Below, piece after piece: positions 37,289 to 46,712 of a stretch of DNA of 64,000 nucleotides; positions within the stretch are counted from its first letter, which is position 1; each line of letters opens with the position of its first letter. The notes beneath the pieces were generated by a model. The model saw only the letters and a program-made list of their open reading frames with translations. It was not told where the DNA came from and made no database searches. The DNA is from Actinomycetales bacterium (GTDB taxonomy: Bacteria; Actinomycetota; Actinomycetes; Actinomycetales; Cellulomonadaceae): NCBI GenBank assembly GCA_020444245.1, contig JAHLLI010000023.1:1-64000 (forward strand), read 5' to 3'. A program made the position numbers and the translations under genes.

Positions 37289-38310
37289 TCAGGCCCAGCG
37301 CATCAGCACCTTGCCGCAGCGGCCGGAGGCCATCGTCTCGAACGCCTCCGCGTAGTCCTCGGCGGCGAACCGGTGCGTGATCACCGGGCTCACGTCGAGA
37401 CCGGACTGGAGCATCGCGGCCATCGTGTACCAGGTCTCGAAGATCCGTCGGCCGTAGATCCCGGCGACGGTGAGGCCCTTGACGATCACCTCGTCGACGT
37501 CCAGCCGGACCTTGTCCGGGGGGAGGCCGAGCAGCGCCACGTGGCCGCCGTGGTTCATGGCGTGCAGCAGCTGGTCGATGCCGCCCTCGGCCCCGGACAT
37601 CTCCAGGCCCACGTCGAAGCCCTCGGTCATCCCGAGGTCCGCCGCCACGGCGTCGAGGTCCTCGGTGCGCACGTCCACCACCCGGTCCGCGCCCAGCCGC
37701 GCGGCCATGTCCAGGCGGTACGGGTTGACGTCGGTCACCACGACGTGGCGCGCGCCGACGTGGCGGGCGATCGCGGTGGCCATCACGCCGATCGGCCCGG
37801 CGCCGGTGACCAGCACGTCCTCGCCCACCAGGCGGAAGCGCAGCGCGGTGTGCACGGCGTTGCCGAGCGGGTCGAGCACGGCCGCCACGTCGTCGCCGAT
37901 GTGGTCGGGCAGCGGGAACACGTTCGCCGCAGGGATCACCAGCAGCTCGGCGAACGCGCCGGGCCGGGTCACCCCGACGCTGCGGTGGTGGTGGCAGAAC
38001 TCGCGCCGGCCGCCGCGGCAGTTGCGGCAGTGCCCGCACGTGACGTGGCCCTCGCCGGACACCCGCTGCCCCACGTGCAGGCCCTCGACGTCGCTGCCGA
38101 GCGACTCGATCACTCCGGTGAACTCGTGCCCGACCACCATCGGGACCGGGATCGTGGCCTGCGCCCACGCGTCCCAGCGGTGGATGTGCAGGTCGGTGCC
38201 GCAGATCGAGGTGAGCAGGACCCGGATCCGGACCTCGTGCGGGCCGGGCTCGGGCTCGGGGACGTCGGTGTAGCTCAGGCCGGGCGCCGCCTCGGCCTTG
38301 ACCAGCGCCT

Positions 38311-38314
<4 letters not shown>
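37289..38314 (-). CDS. tdh: L-threonine 3-dehydrogenase
   Basis: Tdh oxidises L-threonine to 2-amino-3-ketobutyrate, which Kbl cleaves to glycine and acetyl-CoA. The 341-residue zinc alcohol-dehydrogenase-family protein has the catalytic Cys in [22 protein letters not shown], the structural zinc cluster [15 protein letters not shown] and the Rossmann motif [11 protein letters not shown]. The ATG overlaps the kbl stop by 4 nt, and pairing with kbl strongly supports the substrate. Confidence 0.96.
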
Positions 38315-39501
<1,187 letters not shown>

Positions 39502-39508
39502 GCCCCCG

Positions 39509-39514
39509 ACGCTA
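39509..39514 (-). promoter_or_regulatory. Leaderless -10 (TAGCGT) of kbl-tdh
   Basis: On the minus strand TAGCGT ends 7 nt before the ATG at 39501. Confidence 0.5.
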
Positions 39515-39520
39515 GTGCGT

Positions 39521-39552
39521 CCGCGGGCCACGGATCGCGGCGTGGCCCGCGG
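39521..39552. promoter_or_regulatory. 12-bp inverted repeat at kbl-tdh promoter
   Basis: CCGCGGGCCACG (39521-39532) and its exact complement (39541-39552) flank an 8-bp spacer. The repeat covers the expected -35 position of the kbl promoter, which suits a repressor site. Confidence 0.55.
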
Positions 39553-39619
39553 TTCCCGGCCCGATCCGGCACGAATCCCAGCGCCGAGGACCGAATCCTG
39601 GTGATCATGGTCGGGATGG

Positions 39620-39625
39620 CAGGCT
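39620..39625 (+). promoter_or_regulatory. Leaderless -10-like box (CAGGCT), DUF3046 gene
   Basis: CAGGCT ends 6 nt before the GTG at 39632. It differs from the common TAGGCT by one base. Confidence 0.35.
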
Positions 39626-39631
39626 GTGCCG

Positions 39632-39850
39632 GTGCGGTACAGCGAGTTCTGGGACGCGGTCGTCGACGTGTTCGGCGAGCGGATGGGTCGAGTGCTGGTC
39701 GACGAGCAGGTCGTCGACGCGCTCGGTGACCGGACGGCGGCCCAGGCGCTGGCGGCGGGGGAGGACCCGCGCACCGTGTGGCGCGCGCTGTGCGACGCGA
39801 TGGAGGTGCCCGTCGCCCGGCGCTGGGGGCCGGACCGCCCGGCGCGATAG
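39632..39850 (+). CDS. DUF3046 family protein
   Basis: This 72-residue protein opens [40 protein letters not shown] and matches the small actinobacterial DUF3046 family, which is regularly found just upstream of recA. Its function is unknown. GTG 39632 is chosen because family members start with an R-x-SEFW motif and a -10-like box lies at leaderless distance; another GTG two codons earlier is possible. A strong hairpin follows its stop. Confidence 0.88.
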   Translation: MRYSEFWDAVVDVFGERMGRVLVDEQVVDALGDRTAAQALAAGEDPRTVWRALCDAMEVPVARRWGPDRPAR

Positions 39851-39852
39851 GT

Positions 39853-39878
39853 CACGACACGCGCAGCGGCGTGTCGTG
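39853..39878 (+). terminator. 10-bp hairpin after DUF3046 gene
   Basis: The stem (39853-39862 with 39869-39878) is perfect around a 6-nt loop. It starts 3 nt after the DUF3046 stop and ends 16 nt before the recA SOS box, isolating the two units. Confidence 0.6.
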
Positions 39879-39893
39879 GGTCGGATGCTCGCG

Positions 39894-39909
39894 TCGAACA
39901 GGTGTTCGG
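39894..39909 (+). promoter_or_regulatory. SOS (LexA) box upstream of recA
   Basis: TCGAAC-AGGT-GTTCGG matches the actinobacterial LexA consensus TCGAAC-N4-GTTCGA at 11 of 12 fixed positions. TACTGT at 39912-39917 just after it is a plausible -10, so LexA binding would block recA transcription. Confidence 0.85.
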
Positions 39910-39954
39910 CCTACTGTGTCCCCAGGCAGCGCGACGGACCGCCGATCCACACCC

Positions 39955-40020
39955 CGCCGGGACCATCTCCCGGCGATGTCGGAGGGGGGACGTAGCGTGC
40001 CTGACGAAGCACCGCAGTGA
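39955..40020 (+). promoter_or_regulatory. recA leader: hairpin plus short upstream ORF
   Basis: A perfect 8-bp stem (39955-39962 with 39968-39975, 5-nt loop) is followed at once by an ATG (39976) opening a 14-codon ORF that ends at 40020. A strong GGAGGGGGG lies 7 nt before an in-frame GTG (39997), which would give the seven-residue peptide VPDEAPQ. The recA start is 76 nt further on. A translated leader controlling recA is possible but unproven. Confidence 0.4.
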
Positions 40021-40096
40021 CGACGAGCAGCTCCGATCAGCAGTGCCACGCAGACCACGACGGGCGGATCCCGCCCCCGCGACGACGAGGTGACCG

Positions 40097-41137
40097 ATGC
40101 CAGCTCCCGCAGACCGCGCCAAGGCCTTGGAGGCAGCGCTCGTCCAGATCGACAGGCAGTTCGGCAAGGGCTCGATCATGCGCCTCGGCGACGAGGGGCG
40201 TGCCCCCGTCGAGGTGATCCCCACCGGCTCGATCGCTCTGGACGTCGCACTCGGCATCGGGGGACTGCCCCGCGGCCGGATCATCGAGGTGTACGGCCCG
40301 GAGTCCTCCGGCAAGACGACGGTCGCGCTGCACGCGGTCGCCAACGCCCAGCGGGCCGGCGGCATCGCGGCGTTCATCGACGCCGAGCACGCGCTCGACC
40401 CGGAGTACGCCAAGGCGCTCGGGGTGGACACCGACGCGCTGCTGGTGTCCCAGCCGGACACCGGCGAGCAGGCGCTGGAGATCATGGACATGCTGATCCG
40501 CTCCGGCGCGATCGACATCGTGGTCATCGACTCGGTCGCGGCGCTGGTGCCCAAGGCGGAGATCGAGGGCGAGATGGGCGACAGCCACGTCGGCCTGCAG
40601 GCCCGTCTGATGTCCCAGGCGCTGCGCAAGGTCGCCGGGGCGCTGAGCCAGTCCGGCACCACGGCGATCTTCATCAACCAGCTGCGCGAGAAGATCGGCG
40701 TGTTCTTCGGCTCTCCGGAGACCACCACGGGTGGCAAGGCGCTGAAGTTCTACGCGTCGGTCCGCCTGGACATCCGGCGGATCGAGACCCTCAAGGAGGG
40801 CACCGACGCGGTCGGGAACCGGACGCGCGTCAAGGTCGTCAAGAACAAGATGGCCCCGCCGTTCAAGCAGGCGGAGTTCGACATCATCTACGGCGTGGGC
40901 ATCTCCCGCGAGGGCGGCCTCATCGACCTCGGTGTCGAGCAGGGCTTCGTGCGCAAGTCGGGTGCTTGGTACACGTACGAGGGCGACCAGCTCGGGCAGG
41001 GTAAGGAGAACGCGCGCGGGTTCCTGCGCGACAACCCGGACCTGGCCGACGAGCTCGAGAAGAAGATCAAGGAGAAGCTCGGCGTGGGTCCGCGGGTGGA
41101 CGCGCCGGCCGACCCCACGGCGGGCGTCGACTTCTGA
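40097..41137 (+). CDS. recA: Recombinase RecA
   Basis: RecA forms nucleoprotein filaments for homologous recombination and triggers LexA self-cleavage. The 346-residue protein has Walker [14 protein letters not shown], the block [12 protein letters not shown], Walker [25 protein letters not shown] and the L2 loop [37 protein letters not shown]. There is no intein. ATG 40097 fits the homologous N-terminus. recX follows 1 nt after the stop. Expression is under an SOS box about 190 nt upstream. Confidence 0.99.
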   Translation: MPAPADRAKALEAALVQIDRQFGKGSIMRLGDEGRAPVEVIPTGSIALDVALGIGGLPRGRIIEVYGPESSGKTTVALHAVANAQRAGGIAAFIDAEHALDPEYAKALGVDTDALLVSQPDTGEQALEIMDMLIRSGAIDIVVIDSVAALVPKAEIEGEMGDSHVGLQARLMSQALRKVAGALSQSGTTAIFINQLREKIGVFFGSPETTTGGKALKFYASVRLDIRRIETLKEGTDAVGNRTRVKVVKNKMAPPFKQAEFDIIYGVGISREGGLIDLGVEQGFVRKSGAWYTYEGDQLGQGKENARGFLRDNPDLADELEKKIKEKLGVGPRVDAPADPTAGVDF

Positions 41138-41138
41138 C

Positions 41139-41720
41139 GTGGCCCTCCAGCACGGCGGACGTCGCCGGTCGGGGCGCGCTCCCGAGCCGCCCGAGACCGG
41201 CGTCGCCGCTGTCGACCCGGAGCCGGACCCCGAGCAGGTCGCCCGGTCGATAGCGCTGCGCCTGCTGACCGGAGCCCCGCGCAGTCGCCAGCAGCTGGCC
41301 GAGGCGATGGCCCGCCGCGACGTCCCTGAGGACGTCGCCGAGCGTGTGCTGGACCGTTTCACCGAGGTCGGGCTGGTCGACGACGCGGGGTACGCCGAGA
41401 TCCTGGTGCGCGCCAAGCACGAGTCGCGCGGCCTGGCGCGGCGCGCCCTGGCGGTCGAGCTGCGCCGGAAGGGCGTGGGTGACGAGGACGCGCGTGCGGC
41501 GCTGGCCCAGATCGACGAGGCCGACGAGGAGGCCGCGGCGCGTGACCTCCTGACCCGTCGCTGGCGGTCGGACGTCGATCCCATGGTGCAGAGTCGGCGG
41601 ATGGTGGCGATGCTCGGCCGGAAGGGGTACTCGCCCGGCATGGCGTCCAGGCTGGTCCGCGAGATGGTGGACGATAGTGGGGCCCAGTCCTCGGTCCGTC
41701 CGGATCCCGACGCCGACTGA
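41139..41720 (+). CDS. recX: Regulatory protein RecX
   Basis: RecX binds RecA filaments and limits their growth. The 193-residue protein has a disordered basic N-terminus and the three-helix RecX repeats: ALRLLTGAPRSRQQLAEAMARRDVPEDVAERVLDRFTEVGLVDDAGYAEILVRAKHESRGLARRALAVELRRKGV. The GTG at 41139 lies 1 nt after the recA stop, so it shares the recA transcript. The conserved recA-recX order makes the call secure despite the family's low identity. Confidence 0.94.
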   Translation: MALQHGGRRRSGRAPEPPETGVAAVDPEPDPEQVARSIALRLLTGAPRSRQQLAEAMARRDVPEDVAERVLDRFTEVGLVDDAGYAEILVRAKHESRGLARRALAVELRRKGVGDEDARAALAQIDEADEEAAARDLLTRRWRSDVDPMVQSRRMVAMLGRKGYSPGMASRLVREMVDDSGAQSSVRPDPDAD

Positions 41721-41741
41721 GGCGCGAGGGAGGGCAGTTTC

Positions 41742-43208
41742 GTGCTGTGGGGCGAGGTCGGCACCGTGCTGGCGTTGCTGCTGGCCAGCCTCATCGCGTT
41801 GGTCCTGGTCATGCTCGCGCGCCGGGAGGCCGACGCGGCGCGTCGGCAGGCCGAGCACGACGTCGAGCAGATCCGCGAGGAGACGCGCCAGGCGGCGGCG
41901 GAGGTCGAGCGGCGCGAGGCGCGCACCACCGAACGCGAGGCCGAGACGCGCGCCGAGCGCCATGAGGCGAAGACCATGCGATCCGAGGCCGCGGACCTCC
42001 TCGCGGTCGCCACCGAGCAGGAGAAGGCGGCGCGGGCCACCGCGGAGGCGGCGCGAGCCGAGGCGGCCGAGCTGCTGGCGTCGCTGTCCGGTCTGACCGC
42101 CGAGCAGGCGCGCCAGCGCCAGCTCGAGCTCGCCGCGCAGCGGGCCTCCCACGAGGTCGCGGCGATCGAGCGGCGCGCGGAGGCCAAGGCGCGCCGGTCG
42201 GCGGACGACGCAGCCCGGCGCATCCTCGCCACGGCCGCCCAGCGCCTGGCCGGGCCGACGAGCGCGCAGACCACGGTCACCGTGGTGCCGTTGCCGGCCG
42301 AGGAGATGAAGGGCCGGATCATCGGCAAGGAGGGCCGGAACATCCGCACCTTCGAGGCCCTGACCGGCGTGAACGTCATCGTGGACGAGACCCCCGACTC
42401 CGTCACGCTCTCGTGCTTCGACCCCGAGCGTCGTGAGGTCGCCGCGGTCGCCCTCGGGACCCTCATCGCCGACGGGCGGATCCACCCCCAGCGCATCGAG
42501 ATCGCCTACGCCGAGGCCGTGGCCGGCGCCGCCGAGCGCACCAGGGCCGCAGGGCACGACGCCGCAGAGCGCGCCGGGGTGGCCGGCCTGCACCCCGAGC
42601 TCGTCGAGACCCTCGGGAGACTGCGGCTGCGCACCAGCTACGGCCAGAACGTGCTCGAGCACCTCGTCGAGTGCGCTCAGACCGCGGCGGTGATGGCGGC
42701 CGAGCTGGGCGCCGACGTCGAGCTCGCTCGACGCGCCGCCTTCCTGCACGACGTCGGCAAGGCTCTGAACGCCGAGCTCGGCGGGACTCACGCCCAGGTG
42801 GGTGCCGAGCTCGCCCAGCGGTGCGGGGAGCAGCCCGACGTGGTCAACGCCATCGCCGCGCACCACGACGAGGTGCCCAAGACGACTGTCGAGGCGGTGC
42901 TGGTCCAGGCCGCCGATGCGCTGTCCGCCGCACGACCGGGCGCCCGGCGCGAGGAGCTCGACCAGTACCTGGAGCGGATGGACAACCTCGAGGCGCTCGT
43001 CGCGGCACACCCCGGCGTGCGCCGCGCACTGGCGATGTCGGCCGGTCGCGAGGTGCGGGTGGTCGTCGAACCGTCGGCCGTGCGTGACGAGGAGCTGCCT
43101 GGCCTGGCCCGGACCATCGCGCAGCACATCGAGAAGGACCTGTCGTTCCCGGGCGAGATCGAGGTCACCGTGGTCCGCGAGCTCCGGGCCAGCGCGACCG
43201 CGGGCTGA
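41742..43208 (+). CDS. rny: Ribonuclease Y
   Basis: RNase Y is a membrane-anchored endoribonuclease that starts mRNA decay. The 488-residue protein has one N-terminal membrane segment (about residues 6-26), a long coiled coil rich in Ala, Glu and Arg (about 28-170), a KH domain (KGRIIGKEGRNIRTFEALTGVNVIVDETPDSVTLSCFDPERRE) and an HD domain with HDVGKA and IAAHHDEV. It is shorter than the 520-residue Bacillus protein, mainly in the coiled coil. GTG 41742 has GAGGGAGGG about 7 nt upstream. Its position after recX suggests co-transcription. Confidence 0.94.
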   Translation: MLWGEVGTVLALLLASLIALVLVMLARREADAARRQAEHDVEQIREETRQAAAEVERREARTTEREAETRAERHEAKTMRSEAADLLAVATEQEKAARATAEAARAEAAELLASLSGLTAEQARQRQLELAAQRASHEVAAIERRAEAKARRSADDAARRILATAAQRLAGPTSAQTTVTVVPLPAEEMKGRIIGKEGRNIRTFEALTGVNVIVDETPDSVTLSCFDPERREVAAVALGTLIADGRIHPQRIEIAYAEAVAGAAERTRAAGHDAAERAGVAGLHPELVETLGRLRLRTSYGQNVLEHLVECAQTAAVMAAELGADVELARRAAFLHDVGKALNAELGGTHAQVGAELAQRCGEQPDVVNAIAAHHDEVPKTTVEAVLVQAADALSAARPGARREELDQYLERMDNLEALVAAHPGVRRALAMSAGREVRVVVEPSAVRDEELPGLARTIAQHIEKDLSFPGEIEVTVVRELRASATAG

Positions 43209-43215
43209 GAGCCCG
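43201..43215. terminator. Small hairpin between rny and gluD
   Basis: A 6-bp stem (43201-43206 with 43210-43215) with a 3-nt loop spans the rny stop codon in the 13-bp gap between convergent genes. It is weak, but the only candidate here. Confidence 0.3.
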
Positions 43216-43221
43216 GGCGAC

Positions 43222-44079
43222 CTACACCGCGGGCCCGGTGCCGTTCGCGGCTGGCGCGACGACGACCTGACGGGCACCGGGTGTGCGCCGCTGGACTCGG
43301 CGGGCGAGCGCGCTGAGCGAGAGGTTCACGGCCAGGAACAGGACGAAGCCCACCGTGAACAGCGCCACGTAGTAGTCGTTGCCGAAGTACGACGCGTTGT
43401 TCTTGATCGACTGGAGCAGCTCCGGGTACCCCACGATGAAGCCCAGCGAGGAGTCCTTGAGCAGCACGATGAGCTGTGCGATGAGGCTGGGCAGCATGAT
43501 CCGTACCGCCTGGGGCAGCTGGACGATGATCAGCGTCTGCCACCGGGTGAGGCCCAGCGCCAGCGCCGCCTCGGTCTGTCCCTTGGGCAGCGCGGCGAGT
43601 CCCGAGCGCAGGATCTCCGAGATGACCGCCATGTTGTAGACGGTGAGCCCGAACGCGACGGCCAGGTACGTGTCCAGCCCCATCCCGATGAGGCCGAAGT
43701 ACATCATCAGCAGCACCGGCAGCCCGCGGAACACCTCGATGATCCCGATCGCCGGGACCCGGAGCCAGGCCAGGTGCGAGGTGCGCATCATCGCCAGGAC
43801 GAGGCCGAGGACCAGGGCGAGCGGCGCGGCGAGCGCGGCGGCCCGCAGGGTGGCGCCGAGGCCCCTGACCACCATCGAGCTCCACACTGCGCCCGCGCTC
43901 TGGCCCTTGGGCGGGTCGTACAGCACGTCCCAGTGGTCGGCGGCGAACACGCCGTTGCCGGCGGCGTACCAGATCGCACCGGCGATGGCGCCGGCCAGGA
44001 CGATCGCGCCGACCACCGAGCCGATGGTCTCGCGGCGGCGGGCCAGCGGCCCCGGGGCGTCGTACAGCACCGAGCTCAT
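43222..44079 (-). CDS. gluD: Glutamate/polar amino acid ABC transporter permease
   Basis: The 285-residue protein has about six membrane segments and the binding-protein-dependent permease EAA-type loop SEILRSGLAALPKGQTEAALALGLTRWQTLIIVQLPQAVRIMLPSLIAQLIVLLKDSSLGFIVG. It corresponds to GluD of gluABCD, the last gene of the operon, overlapping gluC by 4 nt. Glutamate specificity rests on the conserved location beside miaB and recA/recX, not on a residue I can see. Confidence 0.9.
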   Translation of the reverse strand: MSSVLYDAPGPLARRRETIGSVVGAIVLAGAIAGAIWYAAGNGVFAADHWDVLYDPPKGQSAGAVWSSMVVRGLGATLRAAALAAPLALVLGLVLAMMRTSHLAWLRVPAIGIIEVFRGLPVLLMMYFGLIGMGLDTYLAVAFGLTVYNMAVISEILRSGLAALPKGQTEAALALGLTRWQTLIIVQLPQAVRIMLPSLIAQLIVLLKDSSLGFIVGYPELLQSIKNNASYFGNDYYVALFTVGFVLFLAVNLSLSALARRVQRRTPGARQVVVAPAANGTGPAV

Positions 44080-44726
44080 CGCGCGAACGCCACCCTCCGC
44101 TCGATGCGGGCAGCCAGGATGCCCAAGGGGATCGTGAGGACCAGGTAGAAGATCGCGACGCCCACCAGCACCCAGGCACCCGCGGCGGCGTTGCCCACGC
44201 CGAGCCTGCGTCCGGTAGCGACCAGCTCGACCACGGCGAACCCGGCGGCGACGGAGGTGTTCTTGGTCAGGGCGATGAGCACGTTGATCAGCGGCGGGAT
44301 CACCGAGCGGATCGCCTGGGGCAGGATCACGTTGCCGAGGGTCTGACCGAAGGTCAGCCCGATCGCGCGGGCAGCCTCGGCCTGCCCGACGTTCACACCG
44401 TTGATGCCCGAGCGGACCGCTTCGGCCACGAACGCGGAGGTGTACGTGGCCAGGCAGATCACCGCGGTCCAGAAGCCCAGGGGCGGGATGATGCCGAACT
44501 GCGGGGCGACGAAGACCATCCCGAAGAACACCAGGGTCAGCGGCGTGTTGCGCAGGGTCTCGGTCCAGACGGTCCCGAACGCCCGCAGCGGACGCAGCGG
44601 CGACACCCGGAACGCGGCGATCACGGTGCCCCACACGAGTGCCAGCAGGCCGGAGACGGCCGTGAGACGCAGGGTCACGAGGAACCCGTCGACGTAGGTC
44701 GACAGGTTCTCGGCGATGAAGCCCAT
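44076..44726 (-). CDS. gluC: Glutamate/polar amino acid ABC transporter permease
   Basis: The 216-residue permease starts MGFIAENLSTYVDGFLVTLRLTAVSGLLALVWGTVIA and has about five membrane segments and the EAA loop EAVRSGINGVNVGQAEAARAIGLTFGQTLGNVILPQAIRSVIPPLINVLIALTKNTSVAAGFAV. It is the GluC partner of GluD. A long inverted repeat separates it from gluB, which may lower its expression relative to the binding protein. Confidence 0.9.
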   Translation of the reverse strand: MGFIAENLSTYVDGFLVTLRLTAVSGLLALVWGTVIAAFRVSPLRPLRAFGTVWTETLRNTPLTLVFFGMVFVAPQFGIIPPLGFWTAVICLATYTSAFVAEAVRSGINGVNVGQAEAARAIGLTFGQTLGNVILPQAIRSVIPPLINVLIALTKNTSVAAGFAVVELVATGRRLGVGNAAAGAWVLVGVAIFYLVLTIPLGILAARIERRVAFAR

Positions 44727-44797
44727 GGGTCCCCTTCGGGCAGAGGTGCGGCACCGGGTGGCGGCCGGACGACGGGGTCGCCCGGCCGCGCAAGCCC

Positions 44798-44840
44798 GAC
44801 CTGTCCCGGGGCCGACGGCGCGCCGACCCCGGGACAGGTC
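44798..44840 (-). terminator. 14-bp inverted repeat between gluB and gluC
   Basis: Arms 44798-44811 and 44827-44840 are perfectly complementary, and the 15-nt loop itself contains the palindrome CGGCGCGCCG. The element starts 9 nt after the gluB stop. It could be a partial terminator or a 3'-end stabiliser that lets gluB exceed the permease genes. Confidence 0.6.
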
Positions 44841-44849
44841 AGGAGCTGC

Positions 44850-45731
44850 TCAGGAGTTGAGGTCGTACCGGTCGACGGTGGGCGGTTCCGGCGTCGGCAG
44901 CACGGTCCCGGCGGTGTCCTCCCACGCCTTGGTCCAGCTGCCGTCGGCGAACATCGTCTCGAGCGTGTCGTTGATCCACATCCGGAAGTCGGTGTCCTCG
45001 CGGGCCAGGCCGATCCCGTAGGGCTCGGCGGTGAACGGTTCGCCGCGGACCTCGAGGTCGTCGTTCTCGGCCGCGAAGCCGGCCAGGATCACGTTGTCCG
45101 TGCTGACGGCGTCGACCTGACCGTTGCGCAGCGGCTCCAGGCACTCGGAGTACGTGCCGAACGGCACGACCTTGGTGTCGGGGTAGTTGGCCAGCAGGTT
45201 GGCCTCGGGCGTCGAGCCGGAGACCGTGCAGACGCTCTTGCCCGCCAGGTCGTCGGGGCCGTTGATGTCGGTGTTGTCCTTGAGCGTCAGGAGGGACTGG
45301 CCCGCCTCGTAGTACGGCCCGGCGAACGAGATCCGCTGCTTGCGGTCGTCGTTGATCGTGTAGGTGGCGACCACGATGTCGACCTCGCCGCGCTCGATGA
45401 AGTCCTCGCGGTTGGCCGAGACGGTCTCCTTCCAGACGATCTTGTCCGGCGAGATGCCCAGGTGGCCCGCGATGAGCTTGGCGATCTCGACGTCGAAGCC
45501 CTCGGGCACCCCGTCAGGTCCGACCAGGCCGAACAGCGGCTGGTCGAACTTGGTGCCGACGGTGATCGTGCCGGCGTCGGAGAGCTTGGCCATCGTGGAA
45601 CCGGCCGGGAAGTCCATGGCTCCATCGGTCATCGAGGCGTCCCCCCCGCCTCCGTCGGCGGTGCCCGAGCTGCACGCCCCGAGCAGCAGGGTCGCGGCAG
45701 CCAGGGCTGCGACCATCAGTCGTGTGCGCAT
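44850..45731 (-). CDS. gluB: Glutamate ABC transporter substrate-binding lipoprotein
   Basis: The 293-residue protein has a lipoprotein signal with lipobox LLLGAC (Cys20) and an SBP_bac_3 domain: ITVGTKFDQPLFGLVGPDGVPEGFDVEIAKLIAGHLGI, then ISFAGPYYEAGQSLLTLKD and LAGKSVCTVSGSTPEANL. It captures extracellular glutamate or a similar amino acid for GluACD. It is flanked on both sides by hairpins, the pattern expected when the binding protein is made in excess. Confidence 0.93.
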   Translation of the reverse strand: MRTRLMVAALAAATLLLGACSSGTADGGGGDASMTDGAMDFPAGSTMAKLSDAGTITVGTKFDQPLFGLVGPDGVPEGFDVEIAKLIAGHLGISPDKIVWKETVSANREDFIERGEVDIVVATYTINDDRKQRISFAGPYYEAGQSLLTLKDNTDINGPDDLAGKSVCTVSGSTPEANLLANYPDTKVVPFGTYSECLEPLRNGQVDAVSTDNVILAGFAAENDDLEVRGEPFTAEPYGIGLAREDTDFRMWINDTLETMFADGSWTKAWEDTAGTVLPTPEPPTVDRYDLNS

Positions 45732-45752
45732 CTGCGTTCCTTCCGGTGTGGA

Positions 45753-45774
45753 CCCCGCCCCGGACCGGGCGGGG
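45753..45774 (-). terminator. Hairpin between gluA and gluB
   Basis: An 8-bp GC stem (45753-45760 with 45767-45774) with a 6-nt loop starts 3 nt after the gluA stop. It is probably an attenuator or processing site within the gluABCD message. Confidence 0.45.
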
Positions 45775-45777
45775 GAG

Positions 45778-46581
45778 TCAGTGGGTGAGGATCTTCGACA
45801 GGAAGTCCTTCGCGCGCTCGCTGCGCGGAGCGGTGAAGAAGGTCTCCGGGTCGGCCTCTTCGACGATCTGGCCGCCGTCCATGAAGATCACGCGGTGCGC
45901 CGCCTTGCGCGCGAAGCCCATCTCGTGGGTGACGACGACCATCGTCATGCCGTCCTTGGCGAGGGCGACCATCACGTCGAGCACCTCGTTGATCATCTCC
46001 GGGTCCAGCGCAGAGGTCGGTTCGTCGAACAGGATGACCTTGGGTCGCATCGCCAGCGCGCGGGCGATCGCCACCCGCTGCTGCTGGCCGCCGGACAGCT
46101 GCGCGGGCATCTTGTGCGCCTGGTCGGCGACGCCGACGCGATCGAGGAGCTCCATCGCGTGGGACTCGGCCTCGCGCCGACCCACGCCCTTGGCCTTGAT
46201 CGGCCCGAGGGTGACGTTCTCCAGGACCGTCTTGTGGGCGAAGAGGTTGAAGGACTGGAAGACCATGCCGACGTCCGCGCGCAGCCGCGCCAGCGCCTTG
46301 CCCTCGGCGGGCAGGGGCACGCCGTCCACCGTGATCGACCCGCCGTCGATCGTCTCGAGCCGGTTGATCGTGCGGCACAGCGTGGACTTCCCCGAGCCGG
46401 AGGGGCCGATCACCACGACCACCTCGCCGCGGTGCACCGTGAGGTCGATGTCCTGCAGCACGTGCAGCGAACCGAAGTGCTTGTTCACCCGGTCGAGCAC
46501 GACGAGCGGCTCGACCGCGTCCCGCACGCCGACGTCCGGGACGACGGCGCCTTCAGGCGCCGGGGCTTCTGGCTCCGTCAT
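45778..46581 (-). CDS. gluA: Glutamate ABC transporter ATP-binding protein
   Basis: The 267-residue ATPase has Walker [16 protein letters not shown], the signature [15 protein letters not shown], Walker [15 protein letters not shown] and the switch His in VVTHEMGFA, all typical of polar amino acid transporters. It carries about 30 extra N-terminal residues. ATG 46581 is chosen because TACGGT stands 6 nt upstream with no Shine-Dalgarno. It is the first gene of gluABCD and divergent from miaB. Confidence 0.94.
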   Translation of the reverse strand: MTEPEAPAPEGAVVPDVGVRDAVEPLVVLDRVNKHFGSLHVLQDIDLTVHRGEVVVVIGPSGSGKSTLCRTINRLETIDGGSITVDGVPLPAEGKALARLRADVGMVFQSFNLFAHKTVLENVTLGPIKAKGVGRREAESHAMELLDRVGVADQAHKMPAQLSGGQQQRVAIARALAMRPKVILFDEPTSALDPEMINEVLDVMVALAKDGMTMVVVTHEMGFARKAAHRVIFMDGGQIVEEADPETFFTAPRSERAKDFLSKILTH

Positions 46582-46587
46582 CTGAGC

Positions 46588-46593
46588 ACCGTA
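46588..46593 (-). promoter_or_regulatory. Leaderless -10 (TACGGT) of gluABCD
   Basis: On the minus strand TACGGT ends 6 nt before the gluA ATG at 46581. Confidence 0.45.
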
Positions 46594-46698
46594 GGCGGGT
46601 TTCACCCGAACGGGCCAGGTATCGGGGTTACAGGTGTGCAACATGGTCGGATGACTCGGCCGCCCGGGCGGAGCGCGGGACTGCCCGGTCGCGCGGCT

Positions 46699-46704
46699 TA
46701 CCCT
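46699..46704 (+). promoter_or_regulatory. Leaderless -10 (TACCCT) of miaB
   Basis: TACCCT ends 8 nt before the ATG at 46713; no Shine-Dalgarno is present. Confidence 0.5.
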
Positions 46705-46712
46705 GGTGCGCG

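Noticed and set aside
39976-40217. 66-codon frame from GTG 40017 running into recA
   Set aside because: It overlaps recA in another frame with a basic low-complexity sequence; only the 7- to 14-codon leader ORF before it has a good ribosome-binding site.
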